From positions 5,291,566 to 5,355,565 of the forward strand of contig NZ_CP089414.1 in assembly GCF_022394535.1 (NCBI RefSeq): a stretch of 64,000 nt of DNA. Direction: 5' to 3'. The notes beneath the pieces were generated by a model. That model ran no database searches. It was not told where the DNA came from and was given only the letters and a program-made list of their open reading frames with translations. Shown piece by piece: positions 1 through 8,181 of the stretch (the stretch's first letter is position 1; the number at the start of each line of letters is the position of its first letter). This DNA is from Dyella terrae. Its GTDB lineage: Bacteria; Pseudomonadota; Gammaproteobacteria; Xanthomonadales; Rhodanobacteraceae. The position numbers and the translations under genes are program-made.

Positions 1-434
1 GTCAGCGAGGCGAAAGCCCCGTGGACGTTGGGAAACAGTGGCGGAAGGATCTTCCGTACCAAGCGTTTGCCGGCGGTAGTGATGCTGAGCACGACGCGGC
101 GGCGATCCTCGGCGCTGGTGGCGCGCGTGATCAAGCCGGCTTTTACCAGCGCATTGGCGATGCGAGTCATGTTGGTGGCGCCCTGTTGCGCGTACTCGCA
201 CAGTTCGGTGGGCGTCGCGCTACCACGGCTGTAGATCATCATCAGCGTGCGGAAGTCGCTTTCATTCAGGCCGTGAGGCTTGAGATCGCGCTCGAGTTCA
301 CCGAGCAGGTTTCCGCCAACCAGCAACAACAGGCGTGTCAGCACCACCTCCTGGACGGGAAGGTCCGGGAAGATCTCGCCCACACGGCCAATTCCCTCGT
401 CCATGTGGGCGAGGCACTCGGACATTCGCTTCAT
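1..434 (-). CDS. MarR family transcriptional regulator (partial, C-terminus off the left edge)
   Basis: The reverse strand reads MKRMSECLAHMDEG from an ATG at 434, preceded by GGTGAA, and stays open to base 1 (144 codons). The segment from about residue 60 to 125 is a MarR-type winged helix: a helix-turn-helix around TPTELCEYAQQGATNMTRIA, a recognition helix NALVKAGLI, then the wing TSAEDRRRVVLSIT with the D-R-R-R motif typical of the family. Such proteins are dimeric DNA-binding repressors that often sense small phenolic ligands and control an adjacent efflux or stress operon. The likely target lies left of the window, so ligand and regulon cannot be inferred. The dimerisation helix at the C-terminus is missing from view. 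Confidence 0.9.
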   Translation of the reverse strand, partial: MKRMSECLAHMDEGIGRVGEIFPDLPVQEVVLTRLLLLVGGNLLGELERDLKPHGLNESDFRTLMMIYSRGSATPTELCEYAQQGATNMTRIANALVKAGLITRATSAEDRRRVVLSITTAGKRLVRKILPPLFPNVHGAFASL

Positions 435-500
435 TTCACCAAAGGATATTTCGCCAGTGAAGTATTCAGTCTAGCGCTGGCCTCTGGCAGCCCGCAAGAC

Positions 501-1268
501 TCAGTCGAGCCCGAAGAGCTCTCGGGCGTTCCGGGTGGTGGCGCTCGCGATAGCTTCGGGGCTTTCGCCGCGAAGCTGCGAGATCACATCGAGCACTTCA
601 ATGATGTTGGCGGGCTCGTTGCGTTCGCCGCGATGACAGGCGCCTGGCTGATCCGGGGCGTCGGTCTCCAGCAGCAATCGTTCGACAGGCATGGTCGCGA
701 CGATGTGACGGAGGCGTTGAGCGCGTTCATGTGTAACGGGTCCGCCAATGCCGAGATGGAATCCCATTTCCCATAGTCGTTCGGCCTGTTGCAGGCTGCC
801 GGAAAAGCTGTGCACCACACCACGCAGGCCGCCGATGCGGCGCATGGTGGAGGTGACTTCGTCCATGGCTTTTCGTGCATGCACGATGACAGGAAGGTCA
901 ATATCGCGGGCGATGCGCAGCTGCTGCTGGAAGTACTCGCGCTGCCGTTCGACGTCGAGCTCGGGCAGGAAATAGTCGAGCCCGATCTCACCTACGGCGA
1001 CGGCGCGATGTGTCTGCAGCCAGTGCCGGAGCTCATCGATGTGCCCCGGGCGATGCTGGTCGATATAGATGGGGTGCATGCCATAGGCGGGGTGCGCTTC
1101 CGCGTGGTCGGCGCAAAGCGTGGCGATCCCCTGCCACGATGCCTGGTCAATGGCGGGCACGATGATATGCCGCACGCCGGCGTCGCGCGCCCGCTGAAAC
1201 ATGGCCTCCCGATCGGGTGCGAAGCTCGCATCATCGATATGCGCGTGGCTGTCGGTGAGTTCGAGCAC
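501..1268 (-). CDS. TatD family metal-dependent hydrolase (DNase)
   Basis: 255 residues, the usual family length. All TatD metal-site motifs are visible: DSHAHID (His8, His10), GMHP (His65), GEIGLDY (Glu94), VIVHARKA (His130), VVHSFSG (His153) and LLLETDAP (Asp203). TatD proteins are TIM-barrel, divalent-metal 3'-5' exonucleases acting on DNA and possibly RNA. The start is a GTG at 1268 with AGGA upstream; no better in-frame ATG exists. E. coli has three paralogues and I cannot say which this matches. In many Xanthomonadales a TatD gene follows holB and pilZ; here holB and pilZ are more than 40 kb away and this gene stands alone behind the MarR regulator. Confidence 0.95.
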   Translation of the reverse strand: MLELTDSHAHIDDASFAPDREAMFQRARDAGVRHIIVPAIDQASWQGIATLCADHAEAHPAYGMHPIYIDQHRPGHIDELRHWLQTHRAVAVGEIGLDYFLPELDVERQREYFQQQLRIARDIDLPVIVHARKAMDEVTSTMRRIGGLRGVVHSFSGSLQQAERLWEMGFHLGIGGPVTHERAQRLRHIVATMPVERLLLETDAPDQPGACHRGERNEPANIIEVLDVISQLRGESPEAIASATTRNARELFGLD

Positions 1269-1410
1269 AGTATTGGGTATCCTGAATTTGGAAGAATGGT
1301 TGGCTTCGATCTAAGCGAACATTCAGTGTTTTACAGGTTCAATGTTCGTACTGGATCGAAATTAAGGCAGGAGCGGGGGGCGCTCCGCCGGTCCAGATCA
1401 GGAGAGCATT

Positions 1411-1992
1411 ATGAACAGGTTGGTCGTTTCGGCGCTGCATGTGGGTTTCGCCGGCGTATTGGCGATGGGTCTTTCCGCGTGCAACAAGGACGCGAATGCC
1501 GATGGCGGCGTAGGTGGGGTGGCACAGCAAGGGGCTCCCGACGGAGCCAAGTACGCGCGCGTCGTGAGTGTGACGCCGGTGCGCGAAGCTGCGAGTGCGT
1601 CGCAGCAGGTGTGTCATGACGAGGTCGTCACCACGCATAAGCCGGTGCAGGACACCCACCAGATCGCAGGCACGGCCATTGGCGCCGTGGCAGGTGGCCT
1701 GTTAGGTAATCAGGTCGGCGGCGGCAAGGGCCGCACGCTAGCGACAGTGGCGGGTGCGGTAGGTGGTGGCTATGCAGGCCACGAAATCCAGAAGAATCAT
1801 CAGGAGAATGCGACCCAGCAGACGACGCAGCGTCGCTGCAATACGGTGGCCGGTAACGCTGGCGATAGGGTGGTGGCATACGATGTAAGTTACGAGTACA
1901 ACGGTGTCACCCGCACTGTGCGCATGGACCACGACCCGGGTGACAGGCTGCAGGTGCAGGAAGGTGTGGTAGCCGTTTCTGACGCTCACTGA
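1411..1992 (+). CDS. Glycine-zipper 2TM domain lipoprotein
   Basis: 193 residues. The N-terminus is a lipoprotein signal ending in the lipobox LSAC, with the lipidated Cys at position 24. Residues 86-123 form a glycine zipper (GTAIGAVAGGLLGN ... TVAGAVGGGYAGHE), the paired membrane-associating hairpin of the Glycine zipper 2TM family related to Rickettsia 17 kDa antigen and SlyB. A C-terminal beta-rich domain (about 150-190) follows, and Cys68 and Cys143 could form a disulfide. The probable location is the inner face of the outer membrane. GGAGAG precedes the ATG. A second glycine-zipper gene starts 11 bases after the stop, so the two are probably co-transcribed. The molecular role of the family is unclear; SlyB-like proteins are linked to envelope integrity. 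Confidence 0.85.
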   Translation: MNRLVVSALHVGFAGVLAMGLSACNKDANADGGVGGVAQQGAPDGAKYARVVSVTPVREAASASQQVCHDEVVTTHKPVQDTHQIAGTAIGAVAGGLLGNQVGGGKGRTLATVAGAVGGGYAGHEIQKNHQENATQQTTQRRCNTVAGNAGDRVVAYDVSYEYNGVTRTVRMDHDPGDRLQVQEGVVAVSDAH

Positions 1993-2003
1993 GGATTCAC
2001 GCC

Positions 2004-2456
2004 ATGGATACACTGCTTAGACGTTTGGCTGTCGTGGGACTTGTTTCGGCTGTAGCGCTTCTTTCGGGATGTGAAACACCACCGCAACGGCAGGTGGTTT
2101 ACAGCGGTGCTTCCAATCGGTGCGAGCAGTGTGGCGTGGTCAGCGACATACGCCAGATCCAGACGCAGAAGGAAAATTCGCCGCTAGGTATGGTCATTGG
2201 CGGTATCGCTGGTGGTGTGATCGGCAACCAGTTCGGCGGTGGTAGCGGCAAGGCCTTGACGACGGTCGCTGGCGCCGTGGCTGGTGGCGCCATCGGTAAT
2301 CAGGTGGGCAAGAATTCCGGAGGTCCGGATGTCGCGTACCAGGTGACCATCAAGCTCGATGATGGTCGCTACGCAACGGTGACGCAGGCTGCTGATCCGC
2401 AGGTTCGTCCCGGCGACTACGTGCAGATTCGAAACAACCTTGTTTACCGTCTTTGA
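2004..2456 (+). CDS. Glycine-zipper 2TM domain lipoprotein with CxxCG motif
   Basis: 150 residues. Signal peptide with lipobox LSGC (Cys23). Residues 36-47 contain SNRCEQCGVV, a CxxC pair (Cys40, Cys43), followed by a glycine zipper at 62-101 (GMVIGGIAGGVIGNQFGGG, TVAGAVAGGAIGNQVGKNSG). The C-terminal 45 residues (YQVTIKLDDGRYATVTQ ... GDYVQIRNN) look like a small beta-barrel. The layout and sequence match the protein encoded at 17355-17822 closely, including the C-x-Q-C-G motif, so the two are paralogues. It follows the related lipoprotein gene by 11 bases and ends at a strong terminator. Function is unknown beyond outer-membrane association; a thiol redox or disulfide role for the CxxC pair is only a guess. 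Confidence 0.85.
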   Translation: MDTLLRRLAVVGLVSAVALLSGCETPPQRQVVYSGASNRCEQCGVVSDIRQIQTQKENSPLGMVIGGIAGGVIGNQFGGGSGKALTTVAGAVAGGAIGNQVGKNSGGPDVAYQVTIKLDDGRYATVTQAADPQVRPGDYVQIRNNLVYRL

Positions 2457-2482
2457 TTAACGGACGTTTAGACGTCCAAATG

Positions 2483-2510
2483 AAAAGGCCCTCTTGCGAG
2501 GGCCTTTTTT
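2483..2510 (+). terminator. Rho-independent terminator of the lipoprotein pair
   Basis: AAAAGGCCCTC, a TTGC loop, then GAGGGCC followed by six T. The 11-base stem lies 26 bases past the upstream stop codon. Because the stem is flanked by A and T runs it can also serve the convergent gene that ends at 2528. Confidence 0.9.
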
Positions 2511-2527
2511 ATTGGGGCGGGGTTTGA

Positions 2528-2962
2528 TTAGTTGTTGACCGCGTAGAAGGCGTGCTCGCCGATGGTCTTGACGCGCTTGTTGGACCACTGCGGCGTTACC
2601 GCAAGCGTGGCAAAAGCGTCCGCTCGTGGCACGTACACCGTGCGCTCTCCCTGCGGAAGGCTCCAGTTGCTGATCGAATCACCAGCAATCTTCCACGCCT
2701 TGGTCCAGGAGTTGAGATCGGTTACTTCAAAACTGCTCGCGGTTGTTGTCAGTGCAAACTGACGTGGTGAGGTCACAACCTCACAAACGCTGTCGCCCCA
2801 TGTGCCGCGATCGCGGCGACGCATGGCAACTTCGGCCACGGCATATTGGCCGATGGTCGACTCACTGCGTGCCTCGAGATACACCGTCGTGGCCAGGCAG
2901 GTCTGGTCCGCGAGGGGCTGGGGTAGCACGGACGCTAACCACAACAGCATCGAAAGTTTCAT
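2528..2962 (-). CDS. Small secreted cell wall hydrolase, SleB (Hydrolase_2) family
   Basis: The start is the ATG at 2962 because GGAGG lies seven bases upstream and it opens a signal peptide (MKLSMLLWLASVLPQPLA); the open frame continues upstream to 3097 but without these features. The mature protein is about 125 residues and carries the SleB-type core CLATTVYLEARSE (Glu30 as candidate catalytic acid), GQYAVAEVAMRRRD, VCEVVTSPRQFA. Family members cleave peptidoglycan glycan strands as lytic enzymes, acting in the periplasm or outside the cell. Only the catalytic domain is present; there is no LysM or other wall-binding module. It is convergent with the lipoprotein pair and shares the terminator between them. 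Sporulation function is not implied in a Gram-negative. Confidence 0.75.
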   Translation of the reverse strand: MKLSMLLWLASVLPQPLADQTCLATTVYLEARSESTIGQYAVAEVAMRRRDRGTWGDSVCEVVTSPRQFALTTTASSFEVTDLNSWTKAWKIAGDSISNWSLPQGERTVYVPRADAFATLAVTPQWSNKRVKTIGEHAFYAVNN

Positions 2963-3423
2963 TAATCTGCCTCCAACGTGCTGTACGTGCGAAGTCGGTG
3001 CTACTGACTTCGTACGCCGTTGCGGTGGACGGGCGGGCAGGCCGTTCCACCTGGATTGATCACCTGTGCCGAAACTTGTGGCTAGGTGGTTTGCCACGGG
3101 ATTGTGGCCAGTCGAGCGGCTGATCCGGTGCCGTTCAAAACTTTTTTTTGCTGCAAGGGCATTGTATCGGGTACTAAGTGACCTCGTGCCTGCAACGTAT
3201 CCGCGCCATGGGCGGTACTTACACCGACATCTCTGTCGGGTCGCGCCGATCCGGACCCCTCCGGTTCGTCGCGTATGTCGACACCCGTGGGCTGTGGGCG
3301 TCGTCTAATTTAGTTGGCGGAGCCTAGTGGTCGATTTCAGATCTGGCAAGTGCCTGGCAGTTCAGGTTCACGCGACGCTCACATTGTCATTTGATCGTGA
3401 ATCTTTGCGTTTGGTATTTTTTG
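2963..3423. other. 461-base gap without a recognisable gene
   Basis: It lies upstream of the cell wall hydrolase and behind the 3' end of ygfZ, both on the minus strand. It holds the hydrolase ribosome site, runs of T at about 3142-3149 and 3418-3422, and short hairpins around 3220-3265. Open frames here are short, have no ribosome sites and resemble nothing I know. It probably contains the hydrolase promoter; a small RNA cannot be excluded. Confidence 0.5.
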
Positions 3424-4224
3424 TCACGCAGACCAACTCTGCATCACGCGCAAAGAGATGCCTTCGTCGGTGTCGATGCTTGCAACATTTTCAATCGCGT
3501 GGATTAGACCATCGTCTATGACAGCGAGTGCCTGAATGCTTGCGTCGTCGCCAGCGACATCGAGCAATTGAATGCCGTTCTCGCCGCTACGGTGCAGCAC
3601 CGTGCCGCTGTCGATAGGTCGCGACAATACGACGCAATGCATATGTCGCTTGAGCCCGCCGCGATAGTGCAGGCGAGCCACGATTTCCTGTCCCGGATAA
3701 CAGCCTTTGTCGAACGCAACTGCCTGCAGGCGTTCGAGAGAGAGTGCTTGCGGAAGCAGCGCGCCGAGTGTGTTGTTTGGCAACCACGGCCAGCCGAGAT
3801 CAATCTGTGGCTGTCGCCATGCGCCGTCCGGCGGTGAGGCTCCGATCACCATGCTGTGGTCCCCGCAGCCGAGCACGTAGGCATCGGCTTCACGACGGGC
3901 AGCGTAAGTGTCCAACGCTGGGCCGGTGCTGAGCGCGCGCGGTTCGGGCACGGTCAGTTTGACCTTGGAGCGGAATACGAACCGCTGCAGCGATTGCGCC
4001 ATGGAGGCAGCATCGCCACCGCGTAACAGCAACAGCAGGACGTCGTCGGCGAGTCGTGCAAGGTGGAACAGTGCAAGCACGCGACCTTGCGCATCAAGCC
4101 ACGCGCCGAACTGCCACGTGCCGATGGCGAGCGACTGGACATTGCTGCTGAATTGGGCCTGGGCGAACGCCGTGGCGTCGGCGCCTTCGAGCAACAGGGT
4201 GCGGGCGGTGTAATCTGTTGGCAT
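3424..4224 (-). CDS. ygfZ: Folate-binding protein YgfZ (GcvT-like, Fe-S cluster maintenance)
   Basis: 266 residues from the ATG at 4224 (MPTDYTARTLL). An earlier in-frame start at 4302 would add 26 non-conserved residues. The diagnostic KGCYPGQEIVAR motif is at residues 173-184, including the Cys essential for E. coli YgfZ. The protein belongs to the GcvT fold and binds tetrahydrofolate. YgfZ is known to be needed for full activity of certain Fe-S enzymes, including MiaB and succinate dehydrogenase. It is divergent from the SDH assembly factor and sdh operon, 128 bases away, which fits a role in maturing Fe-S enzymes. No clear Shine-Dalgarno sequence precedes the start, so the start remains uncertain. 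Confidence 0.9.
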   Translation of the reverse strand: MPTDYTARTLLLEGADATAFAQAQFSSNVQSLAIGTWQFGAWLDAQGRVLALFHLARLADDVLLLLLRGGDAASMAQSLQRFVFRSKVKLTVPEPRALSTGPALDTYAARREADAYVLGCGDHSMVIGASPPDGAWRQPQIDLGWPWLPNNTLGALLPQALSLERLQAVAFDKGCYPGQEIVARLHYRGGLKRHMHCVVLSRPIDSGTVLHRSGENGIQLLDVAGDDASIQALAVIDDGLIHAIENVASIDTDEGISLRVMQSWSA

Positions 4225-4352
4225 AGAGGTGGGACATGAGGGCAGGGGTAGGGAGATGCAAGTGGCGCCACCCCTACTGGCAGACGAAAGCACCGCCGTC
4301 AAGGTTGTGCTGCATTAACGCAGGTATTACGCTTTTACGGCTTTCAAACACC

Positions 4353-4520
4353 ATGTCCGATACGTCCTCCCAAACTGAGTCCAAGCCCGCTTCCGCTCCG
4401 GCGGAGCCGACTGCCGTGCCTGCTGTTCCGGACACGGGAAAGACTTCGAAGGAGCAACCGGCCCCGGATCCCACCCGCTACGGCGATTGGGAAAAGAACG
4501 GGCGCTGTATCGACTTCTGA
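4353..4520 (+). CDS. Succinate dehydrogenase assembly factor 4 homologue (DUF1674)
   Basis: 55 residues from the ATG at 4353. The first 35 residues are a Ser/Pro/Ala-rich disordered segment; the end, DPTRYGDWEKNGRCIDF, is the C-terminal signature of DUF1674, the family of yeast Sdh8 and human SDHAF4. The eukaryotic proteins bind flavinylated SdhA and protect it until it joins SdhB. The gene lies 85 bases upstream of sdhC in the same direction, so context agrees. An upstream in-frame extension to 4236 overlaps the ygfZ promoter region and is not conserved-looking. The role in bacteria is inferred from the eukaryotic proteins. Confidence 0.85.
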   Translation: MSDTSSQTESKPASAPAEPTAVPAVPDTGKTSKEQPAPDPTRYGDWEKNGRCIDF

Positions 4521-4605
4521 TCGCGCCGCGCCGGCTCCGCGCCGGCGTCGTCGGGTAAGGGAAGGGCGGTATAGGGCATTAGCGATTCCACCCAGGATAG
4601 CCGCC

Positions 4606-5002
4606 ATGGCAGACACGCAACGACCGCTCTCTCCCCACATGGGCATATATAAGTGGCAAGTGCAGATGGTGACCTCCATCGTGCACCGCGCTACCGGTAT
4701 AGCCCTCTCCGTCGGAACCCTGATTGTGCTGTGGGGGGGTGTTCTCCCTGGCCAGCGGCGAAGACAGCTACAACCAGTTCAAGACCTGCATCGGTAGCCC
4801 GATCGGTCTGATCCTGATGTTTGGCTGGACCTGGGCGCTGTTCTATCACCTGTGCAACGGCATCCGTCACCTGTTCCAGGACGGTGGCATGGGCTACGCC
4901 ATTCCGCAGTTCATCCGCTCCAGCTGGCTGTCGATTGGCGGCAGCATCGTGCTGACCCTCCTCGTCTGGGCCTATGTGCTGATGTGCGGAGGTGCGGCAT
5001 GA
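4606..5002 (+). pseudogene. sdhC: Succinate dehydrogenase cytochrome b556 subunit SdhC, frameshifted in a G7 run
   Basis: The first frame begins MADTQRPLSPHMGIYKWQ and reaches GTLIVLW at a run of seven G (4733-4739), then becomes unrelated sequence. The frame one base over continues SdhC with FSLASGEDSYNQF, GLILMFGWTWALFYHLCNGIRH (haem-ligand His region) and a final membrane helix to the TGA at 5000-5002. With six G instead of seven, one 131-residue protein with three membrane helices results, the normal SdhC length. The stop overlaps the sdhD start as ATGA. SdhC and SdhD anchor the enzyme and bind haem b and ubiquinone. Either a sequencing or assembly error in the homopolymer or a real frameshift; the intact sdhDAB downstream favours an error. 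Confidence 0.9.
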
Positions 5003-5412
5003 GCGCGAACGGTCAGCAACACGACGTGCGCAAGCTGTTGCGCAACCCCCTGAAGCGCGCCCGCGGCCTTGGCTCGGCACAGTCCGGTGTCGGCCACTGG
5101 TGGACGCAGCGCGTCACCGCCACGGCGCTGGTCTTTCTTGCCATCTGGTTTGTGGTGACGGTGCTGGGCGCACTGCACGCCGACTACGCAACGGCCAGGA
5201 GCATCATCGCCAAGCCGTGGAATGCCCTGCTGCTGGTGGCCTTTGTGCTTGCCGTGTGCTGGCACGCCGTGCTGGGCCTGCAGGTCGTTATCGAAGATTA
5301 CGTGCATACGCGCTGGAAGGAAGTCGCCCTCCTGGTGCTGGTGAAGTTCATTGCAGTGCTCGGCACGCTGGCCACGCTGATGGCCGTGCTGCGCGTGGCG
5401 CTGGGAGCCTGA
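4999..5412 (+). CDS. sdhD: Succinate dehydrogenase, hydrophobic membrane anchor SdhD
   Basis: 137 residues starting at the ATG that overlaps the sdhC stop (ATGA), with GGAGG eleven bases upstream. The N-terminal cytoplasmic part has [21 protein letters not shown] and the conserved QRVTATAL at the first helix. Three membrane helices follow (about 43-65, 73-97, 110-135), with His88 in [15 protein letters not shown] as the likely haem b ligand and the D-Y pair used near the quinone site. It forms the membrane part of complex II with SdhC. Translation is likely coupled to sdhC, which makes the sdhC frameshift potentially polar. Confidence 0.92.
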   Translation: MSANGQQHDVRKLLRNPLKRARGLGSAQSGVGHWWTQRVTATALVFLAIWFVVTVLGALHADYATARSIIAKPWNALLLVAFVLAVCWHAVLGLQVVIEDYVHTRWKEVALLVLVKFIAVLGTLATLMAVLRVALGA

Positions 5413-5416
5413 TTCC

Positions 5417-7204
5417 ATGGAAAGCTACAAGATCCAACAGCATAAGTACGACGTGATCGTGGTCGGCGCCGGTGGCGCGGGCCTGCGCGCCACCTTCGGC
5501 CTGGCCGAAAAGGGCCTCAAGGCCGCGTGCATCACCAAGGTGTTCCCGACGCGCTCGCATACGGTGGCGGCGCAGGGCGGTATTTCCGCCGCGCTCGGCA
5601 ACATGGGCGAGGACGACTGGCGTTTCCACTTCTACGACACCATCAAGGGTTCGGATTGGCTGGGCGACCAGGACGCCATCGAATACATGTGCCGCGAAGC
5701 GATTCCGGCCATCATCGAGCTGGAACACTACGGCGTGCCGTTCTCGCGTACCGAGGAAGGCAAGATCTACCAGCGTCCGTTCGGTGGCATGACCACCCAT
5801 TACGGTAAGGGCACCGCGCAGCGCACCTGCGCCGCGGCTGACCGTACCGGTCACGCCATCTTGCACACGCTGTACCAGCAGGCGCTGGCGCATGACGCCA
5901 CGTTCTTCATCGAGTATTTCGCCATCGACCTCATCTTCGACGAAGAAGGTGTGTGCCGTGGCGTGCTTGCGCTAGACATGAACGAAGGCACCTTGCATTT
6001 CTTCCGCGGCCAGTCGGTGGTGCTCGCTACCGGTGGTTACGGCCGCGCCTACTTCAGCGCCACCTCGGCCCATACCTGCACCGGCGACGGTGGTGGCATG
6101 GTGCTGCGCGCGGGTCTGGCGCTGCAGGACATGGAGTTTGTGCAGTTCCACCCGACCGGCATCTACGGTTCGGGCTGCCTGATTACCGAAGGCGTGCGTG
6201 GTGAGGGCGGTTACCTCACCAACTCCAACGGTGAGCGCTTCATGGAGCGCTATGCACCGAACGCCAAGGATCTTGCTTCGCGTGACGTGGTCAGCCGCGC
6301 CATGACGATGGAGATCCGCGAAGGCCGTGGTGTGGGTGAGCACAAGGACCACATTTTCATCAACCTGATGCACCTGGGCGCGGACGTGATTCACGAACGC
6401 CTGCCGGGCATCGCTGAGTCGGCACGCATCTTCGCCGGCGTGGATGTGACTAAGGAGCCGATCCCGGTGATCCCGACCGTCCACTACAACATGGGCGGCA
6501 TCCCCACCAACTATCACGGTGAAGTGGTGCAGAAGCGTGGCGACGACGTCGACGCCGTCGTGCCGGGCCTGTTCGCCATCGGCGAGGCGGCTTGCGTGTC
6601 GGTGCACGGCGCCAACCGCCTGGGCTCGAACTCGCTGCTCGATCTGGTGGTGTTTGGCCGCGCGGTGGCGAACCGTTGTGCCGAGATCGTCAAGCCGGGC
6701 ACGCCGCACAAGGATCTGCCGGCCAGCGTGCTGGACAAGGCCCTGGAGCGCTTCGACAGCCTGCGCAATGCGAAGGGCAGTCAGCCGACCGCAAAGATTC
6801 GCGCGGAAATGCAGCGCACCATGCAGTCCGACGCCGCCGTGTTCCGCACGGGCGAGTCGCTGAAGGAAGGCTGCGAGAAGATCTCCAAGGTGCGCGAGTC
6901 GTTCAAGGACGTGGGTGTCAGCGATCGCTCGCTGGTGTGGAACTCCGACCTGATCGAGACGCTGGAGCTCGCCAACCTGCTTGATCAGGCTGTGGCGACC
7001 ATGTACTCAGCTGCACAGCGCGAGGAGAGTCGTGGTGCCCATGCCCGCGAAGACTTCCCGGACCGCGACGACCATATCTGGCAGAAGCACACGCTGGTGG
7101 CGGTCGACGAGAACGGCAAAGCTAATTTCGACTTCCGTCCGGTGCACATGTACACCATGACGAACGAAGTCGAAGTTGTGCCGCCGAAGAAGCGCGTTTA
7201 CTAA
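5417..7204 (+). CDS. sdhA: Succinate dehydrogenase flavoprotein subunit SdhA
   Basis: 595 residues, full length. Residues 12-25 are the FAD-binding [22 protein letters not shown] carries His48, the covalent FAD attachment site. HPTGIYGSG, the [10 protein letters not shown] arginine segment and [20 protein letters not shown] are substrate and FAD contact motifs conserved in SdhA. It oxidises succinate to fumarate in the TCA cycle and passes electrons to SdhB on the cytoplasmic side of the inner membrane. It starts four bases after the sdhD stop and ends 21 bases before sdhB. Flavinylation would depend on SdhE, encoded at 8182, and stability possibly on the DUF1674 factor at 4353. Confidence 0.98.
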   Translation: MESYKIQQHKYDVIVVGAGGAGLRATFGLAEKGLKAACITKVFPTRSHTVAAQGGISAALGNMGEDDWRFHFYDTIKGSDWLGDQDAIEYMCREAIPAIIELEHYGVPFSRTEEGKIYQRPFGGMTTHYGKGTAQRTCAAADRTGHAILHTLYQQALAHDATFFIEYFAIDLIFDEEGVCRGVLALDMNEGTLHFFRGQSVVLATGGYGRAYFSATSAHTCTGDGGGMVLRAGLALQDMEFVQFHPTGIYGSGCLITEGVRGEGGYLTNSNGERFMERYAPNAKDLASRDVVSRAMTMEIREGRGVGEHKDHIFINLMHLGADVIHERLPGIAESARIFAGVDVTKEPIPVIPTVHYNMGGIPTNYHGEVVQKRGDDVDAVVPGLFAIGEAACVSVHGANRLGSNSLLDLVVFGRAVANRCAEIVKPGTPHKDLPASVLDKALERFDSLRNAKGSQPTAKIRAEMQRTMQSDAAVFRTGESLKEGCEKISKVRESFKDVGVSDRSLVWNSDLIETLELANLLDQAVATMYSAAQREESRGAHAREDFPDRDDHIWQKHTLVAVDENGKANFDFRPVHMYTMTNEVEVVPPKKRVY

Positions 7205-7225
7205 TTCCCGGACTGGAGAGCCACT

Positions 7226-8005
7226 GTGGCTGAGTTTTCGCTACCCAAGAATTCCACGGTCCAGCCGGGCAAGCATTTTCCGGCCAAGGACGCGAAGAAG
7301 TCGCGGACGTTCCGCATCTATCGCTGGTCGCCGGATGACGGCCAGAACCCGCGCATCGACACGTACGAGGTTGACCTCGCTTCGTGCGGTCCGATGGTTC
7401 TGGACGCCCTGCTGAAGATCAAGAACGAAATCGACCCGACGCTGACGCTGCGCCGTTCGTGCCGCGAAGGCATCTGCGGTTCGTGCGCCATGAACATCGA
7501 CGGCACCAATACGCTGGCCTGCACCAAGGCCATCAGTGATTGCGCTTCCGGCGACGTGAAGATCTATCCGCTGCCGCATATGCCGGTGGTGAAGGATCTG
7601 GTGCCCGACCTCACGCACTTCTACGCACAGTTCGCGTCGATCAAGCCGTGGCTGCGTACGCAGAGTGCGGCGCCGGATCGCGAGCGCCTGCAGTCGCCGG
7701 AAGACCGCAAGAAGCTCGATGGTCTGTACGAGTGCATCTTGTGCGCCTGCTGCTCGACCAGCTGCCCGAGCTATTGGTGGAACGGCGACCGTTACCTCGG
7801 TCCTGCCATCTTGCTGCAGGCCTACCGCTGGATCGTCGACAGCCGTGACGAGGACACCGGTGCCCGCCTGGACGACTTGGAAGATCCGTTCAAGTTGTAC
7901 CGCTGCCACACGATCATGAACTGCGCCCGCACCTGCCCGAAGGGTCTGAACCCGGCCAAGGCGATTGCGGAGATCAAGAAGTTGATCGTCGAGCGTCGGA
8001 CGTAA
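7226..8005 (+). CDS. sdhB: Succinate dehydrogenase iron-sulfur subunit SdhB
   Basis: 259 residues from a GTG at 7226 with GGAGAG six bases upstream. Three cluster motifs appear in order: [12 protein letters not shown] plus a later Cys for [2Fe-2S], [12 protein letters not shown] for [4Fe-4S], and [17 protein letters not shown] for [3Fe-4S]. It relays electrons from SdhA to ubiquinone at the SdhCD membrane anchor. The N-terminal 25 residues are longer than in E. coli SdhB, as is common in Xanthomonadales. It is the last structural gene of the operon; a 176-base gap holding an inverted repeat pair separates it from sdhE. Confidence 0.98.
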   Translation: MAEFSLPKNSTVQPGKHFPAKDAKKSRTFRIYRWSPDDGQNPRIDTYEVDLASCGPMVLDALLKIKNEIDPTLTLRRSCREGICGSCAMNIDGTNTLACTKAISDCASGDVKIYPLPHMPVVKDLVPDLTHFYAQFASIKPWLRTQSAAPDRERLQSPEDRKKLDGLYECILCACCSTSCPSYWWNGDRYLGPAILLQAYRWIVDSRDEDTGARLDDLEDPFKLYRCHTIMNCARTCPKGLNPAKAIAEIKKLIVERRT

Positions 8006-8022
8006 GTACGGCGTGCTCTGTT

Positions 8023-8160
8023 CCCTCTCCCCTCCGGGGAGAGGGTTAGGGTGAGTCCCGAAAAGGGGATAAAGGTTGGGTGCTCGCGGTAAGGCTTCCG
8101 CTCGCCACGGCTGAGGCAAGATTGACCCCTCACCTCAATCCTCTCCCCTTCGGGGAGAGG
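8023..8160. repeat. Pair of inverted palindromic intergenic repeats (REP/BIME-like)
   Basis: Copy one (8023-8055) reads CCCTCTCCCCTCCGGGGAGA then GGGTTAGGGTGAG; copy two (8126-8160) is nearly its reverse complement, with CTCTCCCC TTC GGGGAGAG preceded by CCTCACCTCAAT. Each copy is a palindrome, so both can form stable hairpins, and the two can also pair with each other. This CTCTCCCC/GGGGAGAG unit is widespread in intergenic regions of proteobacteria. Lying between sdhB and sdhE it could act as an attenuator or mRNA 3' stabiliser; that is inference. Confidence 0.8.
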
Positions 8161-8181
8161 AAGCAGCTAGAAGGCATCTCA

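Noticed and set aside
4236..4352. N-terminal extension of the DUF1674 protein
   Set aside because: The extension is Cys/Arg/Trp-rich, overlaps the ygfZ promoter region, and is not typical of the family.
4733..4739. Programmed ribosomal frameshift as the normal way to make SdhC
   Set aside because: G runs are not known efficient slippery sites for such a shift, no stimulatory structure is evident, and an extra G in the sequence explains the data more simply.
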